Source: a bacterium
Lineage (GTDB): Bacteria > Actinomycetota > Acidimicrobiia > Spongiisociales > UBA11373
Assembly (NCBI GenBank): GCA_013202595.1
Contig: JABMPV010000150.1
Coordinates: forward strand, 1 to 7,252
Direction of reading: 5' to 3'
Length of the DNA stretch: 7,252 nucleotides
Under the pieces are notes generated by a model. The model was not told the origin of the DNA, made no database searches, and saw only the letters and a list, made by a program, of their open reading frames with translations. Below are positions 1 through 4,758 of the stretch, piece after piece; position 1 is the first letter of the stretch, and the number at the start of each line of letters is the position of its first letter. Both the position numbers and the translations under genes were made by a program.

Positions 1-22
1 CCCCTCCCGCTCCCGGGAGGGG
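1..22. repeat. Perfect GC-rich palindrome (hairpin) at the window edge
   Basis: CCCCTCCC (1-8) pairs perfectly with GGGAGGGG (15-22) around a 6-base loop, giving an 8-bp all-canonical stem. No T tract follows on the plus strand, so it is not a classical intrinsic terminator in that direction. The minus-strand continuation lies outside the window. It could end the upstream gene's transcript, or be one copy of a dispersed intergenic palindrome. From memory, short palindromes of this kind are often found next to DUF559 genes. A single copy cannot decide between these. Confidence 0.6.
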
Positions 23-66
23 CGAAGAAGAGGCGGAAGAGGGGCGGCCGTGTCATAGCGGCTCGA

Positions 67-72
67 TAGATC
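67..72 (+). promoter_or_regulatory. Possible -10 box for a leaderless DUF559 transcript
   Basis: TAGATC lies 6 bases before the ATG at 79, where a -10 hexamer would sit if transcription began at or next to the start codon. The last base departs from the TANNNT consensus, no clear -35 box is visible, and the stretch before the ATG (TGGGGC) is only a weak ribosome-binding site. This is the weakest of the three leaderless-type promoters in the window. Confidence 0.3.
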
Positions 73-78
73 TGGGGC

Positions 79-492
79 ATGGAGCCGAGAGACCCACGGA
101 CACTCGCATTTGCCCGAGAGATGCGATCGGACCCCACGCCGGCTGAGGAGATCCTGTGGAGGGAACTTCGGCGTGGACAACTCGGCGCACGATTCCGAAG
201 GCAGGAGCCGATTGGGCCGTTCATATGCGACTTCGTGTGCCGTTCCAGAAGCCTCGTGGTCGAGACCGATGGTGACTCACATGTGAACCCTGGCTACGAC
301 GCATGGAGGGATCGAAAGCTGGAGACGTACGGGTTCAGGGTCGTGCGGTTCTGGGACACCGGGGTCTACGAGAACCTCGATGGTGTCCTCGATCTGATCT
401 GGCGACAGGTTCAGTCTCCGGATGCCGGCTCTGAGCGTTTCCAGATGGACCAATGCCAGACGGGGGTGTGGCCGGTCTCCGACGGCTCGTAG
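79..492 (+). CDS. DUF559 endonuclease-domain protein
   Basis: This 137-aa protein matches the DUF559 family, a small relative of the restriction-endonuclease-like fold (similar to Vsr very-short-patch repair nucleases) whose biological role is not firmly established. Visible family features, in order: an N-terminal helix with the pattern PTPAEEILWRELRRGQLG (about residues 19-36), the core strand segment FRRQEPIGPFICDFVC (39-54) with the conserved Asp after PIGPFI, a second acidic strand LVVETDGDSH (59-68), and the closing segment YGFRVVRFWDTGVYENLDGVLDLIW (about 84-108). The Asp and Glu/Asp residues are the expected metal-binding positions. The domain ends near residue 108. The last 28 residues are outside it and overlap the 3' end of the facing methyltransferase gene by 82 bp. 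The start at 79 is the first ATG and sits just before the domain. Length is normal for the family. Confidence 0.85.
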   Translation: MEPRDPRTLAFAREMRSDPTPAEEILWRELRRGQLGARFRRQEPIGPFICDFVCRSRSLVVETDGDSHVNPGYDAWRDRKLETYGFRVVRFWDTGVYENLDGVLDLIWRQVQSPDAGSERFQMDQCQTGVWPVSDGS

Positions 493-1070
493 CCCGCTGT
501 GCGCAGGTGGCCGTCGATGGCGGCGGGGTCATGGATGAACACCTGGAAACTCACCTTCCGCCAGCGAAGGAAGCGATTCAATGCCCCGGCACCCAATCTG
601 ACCCACCACCGATCGCGCGGATAGGAAAGGGCGATCCTGTCGAGCGAGTGGCCGGCGACGGCGCTCACCAGGGCCGGCATATCCGGGTAGCAGCAGACCA
701 CCCTGTTGAGGAAGACGACGTCGGCCGAATCGATGTCGCCGGCCATGCCGACGAAGTCGCCGACATGCCGTTCGATCCGATCGTGGACTCCTGCTTCGGA
801 TGCCAGGTCGTGCGCGGCGTCCATGTAGTCGGGTGAGATGTCGACCCACGTCGCCATCTCAGCCCCCGCCTGCAGCAACTCGACCTCGGCAGCACCCGTG
901 CCCGCACCGACTTCGAGCAGTGTCGCCCCGGTGATTCCCGGTCTCAGCGCCTCCACCATGGGGCGGGCCGTCGAGTCGAGACCCTTGCGGCGGAACGAAT
1001 TCAGCGAACGCCGGGCCTCGCCCGGGCCGAACACCGACCGGTAGCCCCCCGGATCACAGCATCCGGCCAT
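411..1070 (-). CDS. Class I SAM-dependent methyltransferase
   Basis: The protein is 219 aa when started at the ATG at 1070, whose A overlaps the stop of the upstream oxidoreductase gene (TGATG, minus strand). The frame stays open upstream to 1256, but that extension is only the shadow of the oxidoreductase gene. The Rossmann SAM-binding motif I is LLEVGAGTGA (51-60), followed by the acidic VDIS loop (76-79), GDF (104-106) and the strand DVVFLNRVVCCYPDM (117-131). The N-terminal CCDP-Y segment and the CCYPDMPALV and YPRDRWW motifs resemble an actinobacterial group related to, but distinct from, magnesium-protoporphyrin methyltransferases. No chlorophyll gene is nearby, so the substrate is unknown and is probably a small molecule. 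The conserved C-terminal strand PVWHWSIWKR (203-212) lies within the 82-bp convergent overlap with the DUF559 gene, so that overlap is real coding sequence for this gene. Tight coupling suggests it works in the same pathway as the oxidoreductase. Confidence 0.85.
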   Translation of the reverse strand: MAGCCDPGGYRSVFGPGEARRSLNSFRRKGLDSTARPMVEALRPGITGATLLEVGAGTGAAEVELLQAGAEMATWVDISPDYMDAAHDLASEAGVHDRIERHVGDFVGMAGDIDSADVVFLNRVVCCYPDMPALVSAVAGHSLDRIALSYPRDRWWVRLGAGALNRFLRWRKVSFQVFIHDPAAIDGHLRTAGYEPSETGHTPVWHWSIWKRSEPASGD

Positions 1071-1501
1071 CAGTCGTCGAGGACGATCTGGATGACGGGG
1101 ATCGAGGAAGTCGCCTCTTGCACAGTCGCCGGGTCGGCCACCCCGCCCACGATCCTCACACCAAAGGTCTTGGCCGACTTGGGAAGCGCAGCGAAGTAGG
1201 CAGACATCAGTGGCGCTGCTCGCTCGTGATCGACGACAGTGCCGGTCCCGGTCCAATCCTCACCCTTGATCCGCACGGTTACCGGCGCTCCACCATTCAG
1301 GTTGCGCCACCACGACTTCTCATCGGCTTTTCCCACGAGGACCACGAGATCCTTCTCCACCCAGGCGTAACCCACGGGGATGGTGTACACCGTGGCGGAC
1401 CTCCGCCCGGTGAAGCTGAGCAGCAGAAGGAAGTCGCTGAGAATCGAATGCAGGTGGCCTCTCAGCACCCTTCTGACAATGGCGTTGCCGATCCGTCTCA
1501 T
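1070..1501 (-). CDS. Deazaflavin (F420)-dependent oxidoreductase, Ddn/nitroreductase-like
   Basis: This 143-aa protein resembles the small split-barrel family of actinobacterial F420H2-dependent reductases (Ddn/DUF385 type), which reduce quinones, nitro compounds or other electrophiles with deazaflavin. Visible support: an N-terminal amphipathic/hydrophobic segment HSILSDFLLLLSF (18-30), the cofactor-phosphate-type motif TGRRS (31-35) followed by the strand TVYTIPVGYAW (37-47), VVLVGK (53-58), and WWRNL (64-68) before PVTVRIKG (73-80). Length is typical. It is first in a two-gene minus-strand unit; its TGA shares a base with the ATG of the methyltransferase, implying translational coupling. 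No strong Shine-Dalgarno sequence precedes the ATG at 1501. The 75-bp gap to the divergent sigma factor gene must hold both promoters, so shared control is possible. F420 rather than FMN or heme as cofactor is inferred from family resemblance. Confidence 0.75.
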   Translation of the reverse strand: MRRIGNAIVRRVLRGHLHSILSDFLLLLSFTGRRSATVYTIPVGYAWVEKDLVVLVGKADEKSWWRNLNGGAPVTVRIKGEDWTGTGTVVDHERAAPLMSAYFAALPKSAKTFGVRIVGGVADPATVQEATSSIPVIQIVLDD

Positions 1502-1545
1502 GTTCCGACGGTAGCCGAGAAGGGTGCAACCGATGCACGAGCCGC

Positions 1546-1575
1546 GGTGTTCTGGTAGACGGAGGACCGAACACC
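1546..1575 (+). promoter_or_regulatory. Inverted repeat/hairpin enclosing the sigma factor ribosome-binding site
   Basis: GGTGTTC (1546-1552) is the perfect reverse complement of GAACACC (1569-1575). Inside it, GGT (1554-1556) pairs with ACC (1566-1568) if the T at 1553 is bulged. This gives a 10-bp stem with one bulge and a 9-base loop, AGACGGAGG, which contains part of the Shine-Dalgarno GGAGG (1561-1565). The element ends 1 base before the sigma factor ATG. It could be an operator for a dimeric regulator in the divergent promoter region. In RNA it could present or hide the ribosome-binding site and start codon. The pairing is seen directly; the function is inferred. Confidence 0.5.
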
Positions 1576-1576
1576 C

Positions 1577-2149
1577 ATGACGACGACCACACCGATCCCC
1601 GACGCAACCACATTGACCGCCGCCCTGGCGGAGGATGTGGACCGCGCATTCCCTGCGCTGGTCCGGGCGCTGCAGGACGACATCTACTCAGGCGCATTGC
1701 GCCTGACCCGCGACCCGCATGCCGCCCAGGACATCACCCAGGAGACATTCCTCAGGGCGTACACGGCCCTGGGCCTCTATCCACCGCAGCGCATTCGGGA
1801 CCTCAGCCTCAGGGGGTGGGTGTGGACGATCGCAGCCAACCTCTGCCGCAACAGGGCGCGCTCTCGCTCGCGCAAGCCCGAGGCAGCCCTCGAAGCGGCC
1901 CCACCCGTAGCCGACCGGCGGCCGGGCCCCGAACCCGAGGCGATGGCTTCGATAGAGCGTGATCGTCTCGCCGACCTCATCGGCGATCTGCCCTGGGCGA
2001 TGGCGTCGGCCGTCGTTCTCCGGCATGTCGTCGACCTCGCCTACGAGGACATCGCCGAGGCATTGGATCGCCCGGTCGGAACCGTCAAATCAGATGTGCA
2101 TCGCGGCCTCCAGCGACTCCGCGCCCAACTCGAGGAGGAATCATCGTGA
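1577..2149 (+). CDS. ECF-type (sigma-70 family) RNA polymerase sigma factor
   Basis: This 190-aa protein has the two-domain layout of group IV (ECF) sigma factors. Sigma-2 covers about residues 24-96, with the core-binding and -10-recognition pattern HAAQDITQETFLRAYTAL (48-65) and WVWTIAANLCRNRARSR (81-97). A Pro/Ala/Arg-rich linker follows (about 98-122). Sigma-4 covers about 126-182, with the helix-turn-helix LAYEDIAEALDRPVGTVKSDVHR (154-176) for -35 recognition. Length is typical and there is no extra C-terminal sensory domain. The ATG at 1577 follows GGAGG by 11 bases. The stop overlaps the GTG of the next gene (GTGA), so the sigma factor and the methyl-transfer repair protein are made together. 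ECF genes are usually followed by an anti-sigma factor; here none is present and the Ogt-AdaZn gene takes that place. Its promoter specificity cannot be read from the sequence. Confidence 0.93.
   Translation: MTTTTPIPDATTLTAALAEDVDRAFPALVRALQDDIYSGALRLTRDPHAAQDITQETFLRAYTALGLYPPQRIRDLSLRGWVWTIAANLCRNRARSRSRKPEAALEAAPPVADRRPGPEPEAMASIERDRLADLIGDLPWAMASAVVLRHVVDLAYEDIAEALDRPVGTVKSDVHRGLQRLRAQLEEESS
2133..2138 (+). promoter_or_regulatory. Ribosome-binding site fixing the GTG start at 2146
   Basis: AGGAGG ends 7 bases before the GTG at 2146, inside the last codons of the sigma factor gene. It supports the GTG start, which shares a GTGA overlap with the sigma factor stop codon. It indicates both coupled and independent initiation of the repair gene. 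Confidence 0.8.
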
Positions 2150-2925
2150 CCGATCAGATCGAAACAACTCTCGCCGGACTGCGCGTTCCGGCACCCCACG
2201 GCGTGCTCCCCAACGTGCTGGCCGCAACGGGCCTGGCCGACCGGTATGTCCAGCGGGACAGTGTCGTCGGACCGGTGTACGTGGCCTTCGGAGGCGACGG
2301 CGTGACCCGTCTCGACATCGCGATGAGTGAGAGCCAATTCGAATCCGAGTACGAGGAGATGATGGGCCGCCCCGTCGTCAAGGTCGACGACGTGCCCCCC
2401 GCGCTGGTCACCAGGGTCGACAGGGCGATCAGCGAAGGGCGCCCGGGCCGTCTCGCCGTCGACCTCTCATCACTGACCGACTTCCAACAGGCGGTCTTGC
2501 GCAAGACGGCGGAGATCCCTCCCGGCGAGGTTCGCCCCTACGGTTGGGTGGCTCGCGAGATCGGCAAGCCCGGCGCAGTCCGTGCGGTCGGCACGGCCCT
2601 GGCCAGGAACCCGGTCCCGCTGATCATCCCCTGCCACAGGGTGGTTCGCAGCGACGGCCAGTTCGGCCAATACTCCCTCGGCGATGCAGCGAACAAGCCC
2701 AGGCTGCTCAGGGAGGAGGGGGTCGACCTCGAAGGTCTCGAGTCCCTCGCGACGCGCCGGGTCCGATACACGGGATCCGACACGACCAAGATCTACTGCC
2801 ATCCCACCTGTAGGCACGCCCGACGCACGATGGAGATCCACCAGGTCGAGTTCAAGAGCGAGAAGGCGGCCGAGAAGGCCGGCTACCGGGCATGCAAGGT
2901 GTGTCGCCCGGCCGTCGCCGCATAG
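2146..2925 (+). CDS. Methylated-DNA-[protein]-cysteine methyltransferase fused to an Ada-type Cys4 zinc domain
   Basis: This 259-aa protein joins two suicidal DNA-repair modules. Residues about 1-100 resemble the poorly conserved N-terminal domain of Ogt/MGMT proteins (VGPVYVAFGGDGVTRLDIA, 41-59). Residues about 108-195 form the active domain: FQQAVLRKTAEIPPGEVRPYGWVA (113-136), the DNA-binding RAVGTALARNP with its arginine (146-156), and the methyl-acceptor motif IPCHRVV with Cys163 (161-167). This domain takes alkyl groups from O6-methylguanine irreversibly. Residues about 202-256 match the Ada metal-binding domain, with Cys218, Cys222, Cys250 and Cys253 in the Cys-x3-Cys...Cys-x2-Cys pattern that binds zinc in E. 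coli Ada. There Cys38 (here Cys218) accepts methyl from phosphotriesters and changes DNA affinity. All key residues are present. The order is unusual: E. coli Ada has the zinc domain first, then an AraC helix-turn-helix, then the Ogt domain; here the zinc domain is last and no helix-turn-helix domain is present. Coupling to the ECF sigma factor suggests a sensing role. Confidence 0.9.
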   Translation: MTDQIETTLAGLRVPAPHGVLPNVLAATGLADRYVQRDSVVGPVYVAFGGDGVTRLDIAMSESQFESEYEEMMGRPVVKVDDVPPALVTRVDRAISEGRPGRLAVDLSSLTDFQQAVLRKTAEIPPGEVRPYGWVAREIGKPGAVRAVGTALARNPVPLIIPCHRVVRSDGQFGQYSLGDAANKPRLLREEGVDLEGLESLATRRVRYTGSDTTKIYCHPTCRHARRTMEIHQVEFKSEKAAEKAGYRACKVCRPAVAA

Positions 2926-2932
2926 GCATCTC

Positions 2933-3172
2933 TCATCCCCCGGTCCCCGCGGGCGTGATCTCGAAGACGATGTCGAGTACCAGCAACGGCGGCCCCTTCT
3001 CCGGATTCGTGGTGAAGGCATTCAGTTCGATTCGGTCTGCGGTGACCACCCCACCGAAATCGCCGCCCCGCTGTCCGAGGTGCTGGCCCATATCCCCTTC
3101 GTCGACCAGCGCCTTGCAGGTCTGTGCGGCGCGGCCCGGCAGTGGCGTGAACGAGCCGGCATTGACCGCCAT
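2933..3172 (-). CDS. Small hypothetical protein
   Basis: I do not recognise this 79-aa protein. The case for coding is the G/C-rich third codon position in this frame and its placement filling the space between two real genes, with its stop 7 bp beyond the stop of the Ogt-AdaZn gene. The sequence has a polar, glycine-rich first half (GRAAQTCKALVDEG, then HLGQRGGDFGG at about 31-41) and a C-terminal half with beta-strand character (ADRIELNAFTTNP, LLVLDIVFEITPAG). No signal peptide or membrane segment is visible. No clear Shine-Dalgarno precedes the ATG at 3172. The frame remains open further upstream, without a good start, to 3337, so the true start is uncertain and the gene could be the 3' end of a decayed longer one. 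Confidence 0.45.
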   Translation of the reverse strand: MAVNAGSFTPLPGRAAQTCKALVDEGDMGQHLGQRGGDFGGVVTADRIELNAFTTNPEKGPPLLVLDIVFEITPAGTGG

Positions 3173-3286
3173 CGCAGCGGCGCGATCCCAGGGTGATCCC
3201 GCTCCGGCGCCGGCGGCTCTCGCACCGGGATCGTGACACGCGTAGCGTGCGCAGTGTCGACAGGGACCGGCGAGCGCCCGGTTCAC

Positions 3287-3292
3287 AAGGAG
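3287..3292 (+). promoter_or_regulatory. Ribosome-binding site deciding the hydrolase start at 3302
   Basis: AAGGAG lies 9 bases before the ATG at 3302. The frame is open from a GTG at 3233, but that codon has no such site and the 23 residues it would add look like non-coding sequence, so 3302 is preferred. Confidence 0.7.
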
Positions 3293-3301
3293 ACCACGGC
3301 A

Positions 3302-4264
3302 ATGGACGAGCCCCGGAGTGAGGCCAAACCAGACCACCCCGAGGGATGTACGGAAGTCCTCCCGACTCCTCAGACCGGGGCGGAGCGGTCACTCGCCGAG
3401 ATACTCGAGCAGGCGCGGCGAATCCCCAATGGGACGAGTTGGTTCGAGATCCTCAGGCTCCCAAACGAGGTCTACGCCTTCTGGGAGCCTGGGCATCAGG
3501 AGTTGGTCAACGCCTTTTTGATCCTCGGCAGCGACCGCGACGTCCTCTACGACACCGGCATGGGCATTGCCAGCATCGGGGCGGCACTCGAGGATCTCCG
3601 CCGGGAGGACGACCTTCCCGACAACGAACTGATGGTCGTCAACAGCCACAACCACCTCGACCACAACGGGGGTAACACCGATTTCGACGAAGCGTGGATC
3701 ATCGAAGACGAGTGGGCGATCCGGAAGCTCACAGAGGGGATCGAGGCCGGCGGCAGATTCGTCGAATACTGGAGTGCACTGAATCCCCACCCCGGTGTCG
3801 AGGCACCGGGCGAATTCGATCCGCAGACGTTCTCCATCAAGCCATTCCCTCGCACCGGGATCCGGTTCCTGGCCGATGGCGACACGGTCGACCTCGGCAA
3901 TCGACGTTTCCGAGTGATCCACACGACCAGCCACTCGCCCGACGGCCTCGCTCTGTACGACGAACAGAACGGCATCCTGTTCGGCGGCGACACCTTCATC
4001 GGTGACGAGTTCATGATCCGGGATCTGACTCTGCTGGAACGCGACCTCGAGATCATCAGCAAGCTGGATGTGGAGTGGCACTACTGCTCGCACGGAGCTC
4101 AACTCATCGAGGTCATGCGCAGCGGCTTCCATCTGTCGATCATCCGCCGGATGATCGACGGTGAGCGAACGGAGGGCGAGACCTCCTTCGCCGGAGACAC
4201 TTTCCCGCTCTACGAACTCGAAGGCGTCGAGGTGCTTCTGGCGACCGAGTTCCTGACCTACTGA
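3302..4264 (+). CDS. Metallo-beta-lactamase-fold metal-dependent hydrolase
   Basis: Started at 3302 the protein is 320 aa. It carries a full set of metallo-beta-lactamase metal ligands: the signature H-N-H-L-D-H (His116, His118, Asp120, His121), a downstream histidine in TTSHSPDG (His211), the bridging aspartate in FGGDTF (Asp230) and a C-terminal histidine in CSHG (His264). This points to a two-metal hydrolase, soluble and without a signal peptide. The group resembles general MBL-fold hydrolases rather than true class B beta-lactamases; the substrate is unknown. A polar N-terminal region (about 1-27) precedes the core, which begins near the helix SLAEILEQARRIPNG (30-44). The gene lies 23 bp upstream of the nitrilase start on the same strand, so the two could be co-transcribed, although the nitrilase also has its own -10 box. 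Confidence 0.88.
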   Translation: MDEPRSEAKPDHPEGCTEVLPTPQTGAERSLAEILEQARRIPNGTSWFEILRLPNEVYAFWEPGHQELVNAFLILGSDRDVLYDTGMGIASIGAALEDLRREDDLPDNELMVVNSHNHLDHNGGNTDFDEAWIIEDEWAIRKLTEGIEAGGRFVEYWSALNPHPGVEAPGEFDPQTFSIKPFPRTGIRFLADGDTVDLGNRRFRVIHTTSHSPDGLALYDEQNGILFGGDTFIGDEFMIRDLTLLERDLEIISKLDVEWHYCSHGAQLIEVMRSGFHLSIIRRMIDGERTEGETSFAGDTFPLYELEGVEVLLATEFLTY

Positions 4265-4274
4265 TACCTGCCGG

Positions 4275-4280
4275 TAGGGT
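4275..4280 (+). promoter_or_regulatory. -10 box for a leaderless nitrilase transcript
   Basis: TAGGGT fits the TANNNT pattern and ends 7 bases before the ATG at 4288. Transcription would then begin at or very near the A of the start codon. There is no Shine-Dalgarno sequence between the upstream stop (4264) and this ATG, which agrees with leaderless translation as is common in actinobacteria. The -35 region would fall in the 3' end of the hydrolase gene and is not clear. Confidence 0.5.
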
Positions 4281-4287
4281 CGATCCC

Positions 4288-4467
4288 ATGATTTCCGACC
4301 GCCCGTTCGTGGCTGCCTCCGTCCAGGCCGGGTCGATTGCCTTCGACACCCCGGCAACCATCGCCAAGCTCGGCGACCTGTCTGCGGACGCCCGCTCCCT
4401 CGACGCCGACCTGGTCGTCTTCCCCGAGGCGTTCGTATCAGGGACGGACCGGTGCTGCCGAATGTGA
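4288..4467 (+). pseudogene. Nitrilase, 5' fragment (cut by insertion)
   Basis: The frame opens MISDRPFVAASVQAG, the usual first beta strand of carbon-nitrogen hydrolases (VAAVQA type). It runs to the catalytic-glutamate motif DLVVFPEAFV (residues 41-50, Glu47). Native sequence ends at codon 49-50 (TTCGT, 4432-4436). The next nine codons (SGTDRCCRM) belong to the inserted DNA and end in a TGA at 4465-4467. The fragment has only about one sixth of the enzyme and only one of the three catalytic residues, so it cannot be active. It joins in frame with the 3' fragment that starts at 6112. Nitrilases hydrolyse nitriles to the carboxylic acid and ammonia. Confidence 0.88.
4432..4436. repeat. Target-site duplication, left copy (TTCGT)
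   Basis: TTCGT here encodes the Phe-Val that ends the 5' nitrilase fragment. The same five bases occur at 6112-6116, where they encode the Phe-Val that begins the 3' fragment. Because the conserved nitrilase run FPEAF-x-GGYP needs only one Phe-Val, the second copy is extra, as expected from staggered cutting during transposition. Confidence 0.75.
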
Positions 4468-4499
4468 CGGGGTGGGTGTGTCGCTAGCGCTAGTCCTCT

Positions 4500-4510
4500 G
4501 GAATGGGCCG
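4500..4510 (+). repeat. Subterminal inverted repeat, left copy (11 bp)
   Basis: GGAATGGGCCG starts 63 bp inside the left edge of the insertion. Its exact reverse complement is at 6028-6038, 73 bp inside the right edge. An 11-bp exact inverted match near both ends is unlikely by chance in so little sequence, but the unequal distances argue against a simple terminal repeat. It may be a transposase-binding site. Confidence 0.4.
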
Positions 4511-4608
4511 TGATGGTGGCCCTACCGCTGCGGGTCACGAGGGTCGGGGTGTCTTCGTGCCCCTCGACATCCTGAACCTCGTCCCCGCACGTTCTGCCTG
4601 TGATGCTC

Positions 4609-4614
4609 TAGTTT
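4609..4614 (+). promoter_or_regulatory. -10 box for a leaderless transcript at 4621
   Basis: TAGTTT ends 6 bases before the ATG at 4621, matching TANNNT in the position expected for a leaderless start. The local sequence is also richer in A/T than its surroundings. No convincing -35 box is visible 16-18 bases upstream. Confidence 0.4.
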
Positions 4615-4620
4615 GAGATC

Positions 4621-4758
4621 ATGACATCGAGTTGGGCGAACCCGCCGGACAGCCTGGATACCCAGGAACCGCCTGGCTGGTCGCAGAACGGGTTGCAGAC
4701 GCCCCAACGAGGGGATCAGCCGCCGCTGTCGCTCCCGATGCTTCGCTCAGCCATCTGA
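4621..4758 (+). CDS. Possible 45-aa proline-rich ORF or truncated gene start
   Basis: From the ATG behind TAGTTT the frame reads MTSSWANPPDSLDTQEPPGW and ends at a TGA at 4756-4758. The product is hydrophilic and rich in Pro, Gln, Ser and Asp, like the disordered N-terminal tails that precede membrane domains in many actinobacterial proteins. Its last 43 bases overlap, in antisense, the 3' end of the membrane-anchored protein gene. I see no family match. It may be a true small gene, the surviving start of a gene lost when the element formed, or chance. The well-placed -10 box is the main reason to list it. Confidence 0.3.
   Translation: MTSSWANPPDSLDTQEPPGWSQNGLQTPQRGDQPPLSLPMLRSAI

Noticed and set aside
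1071..1256. N-terminal extension of the methyltransferase to an ATG at 1256
   Set aside because: The added 62 residues are Arg/Cys/Asp-rich shadow sequence of the oxidoreductase gene; the ATG at 1070 overlaps that gene's stop and begins the conserved CCDP-type start.
1525..1531. TGCAACC as an ECF -35 box for autoregulation of the sigma factor
   Set aside because: The AAC core is suggestive, but no matching -10 motif lies 16-17 bases downstream.
3233..3301. GTG start for the MBL-fold hydrolase at 3233
   Set aside because: It has no ribosome-binding site and adds an unlike segment; the ATG at 3302 has AAGGAG at proper distance.
3389..4357. 322-codon open frame on the minus strand
   Set aside because: It lies wholly antisense to the hydrolase gene with its complete metal-ligand set; long antisense frames are common in G+C-rich genes.
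4653..4666. Hairpin CCTGG-ATAC-CCAGG past the cargo gene as a terminator
   Set aside because: It has a short stem and no T tract, and it lies more than 40 bases beyond the stop codon.
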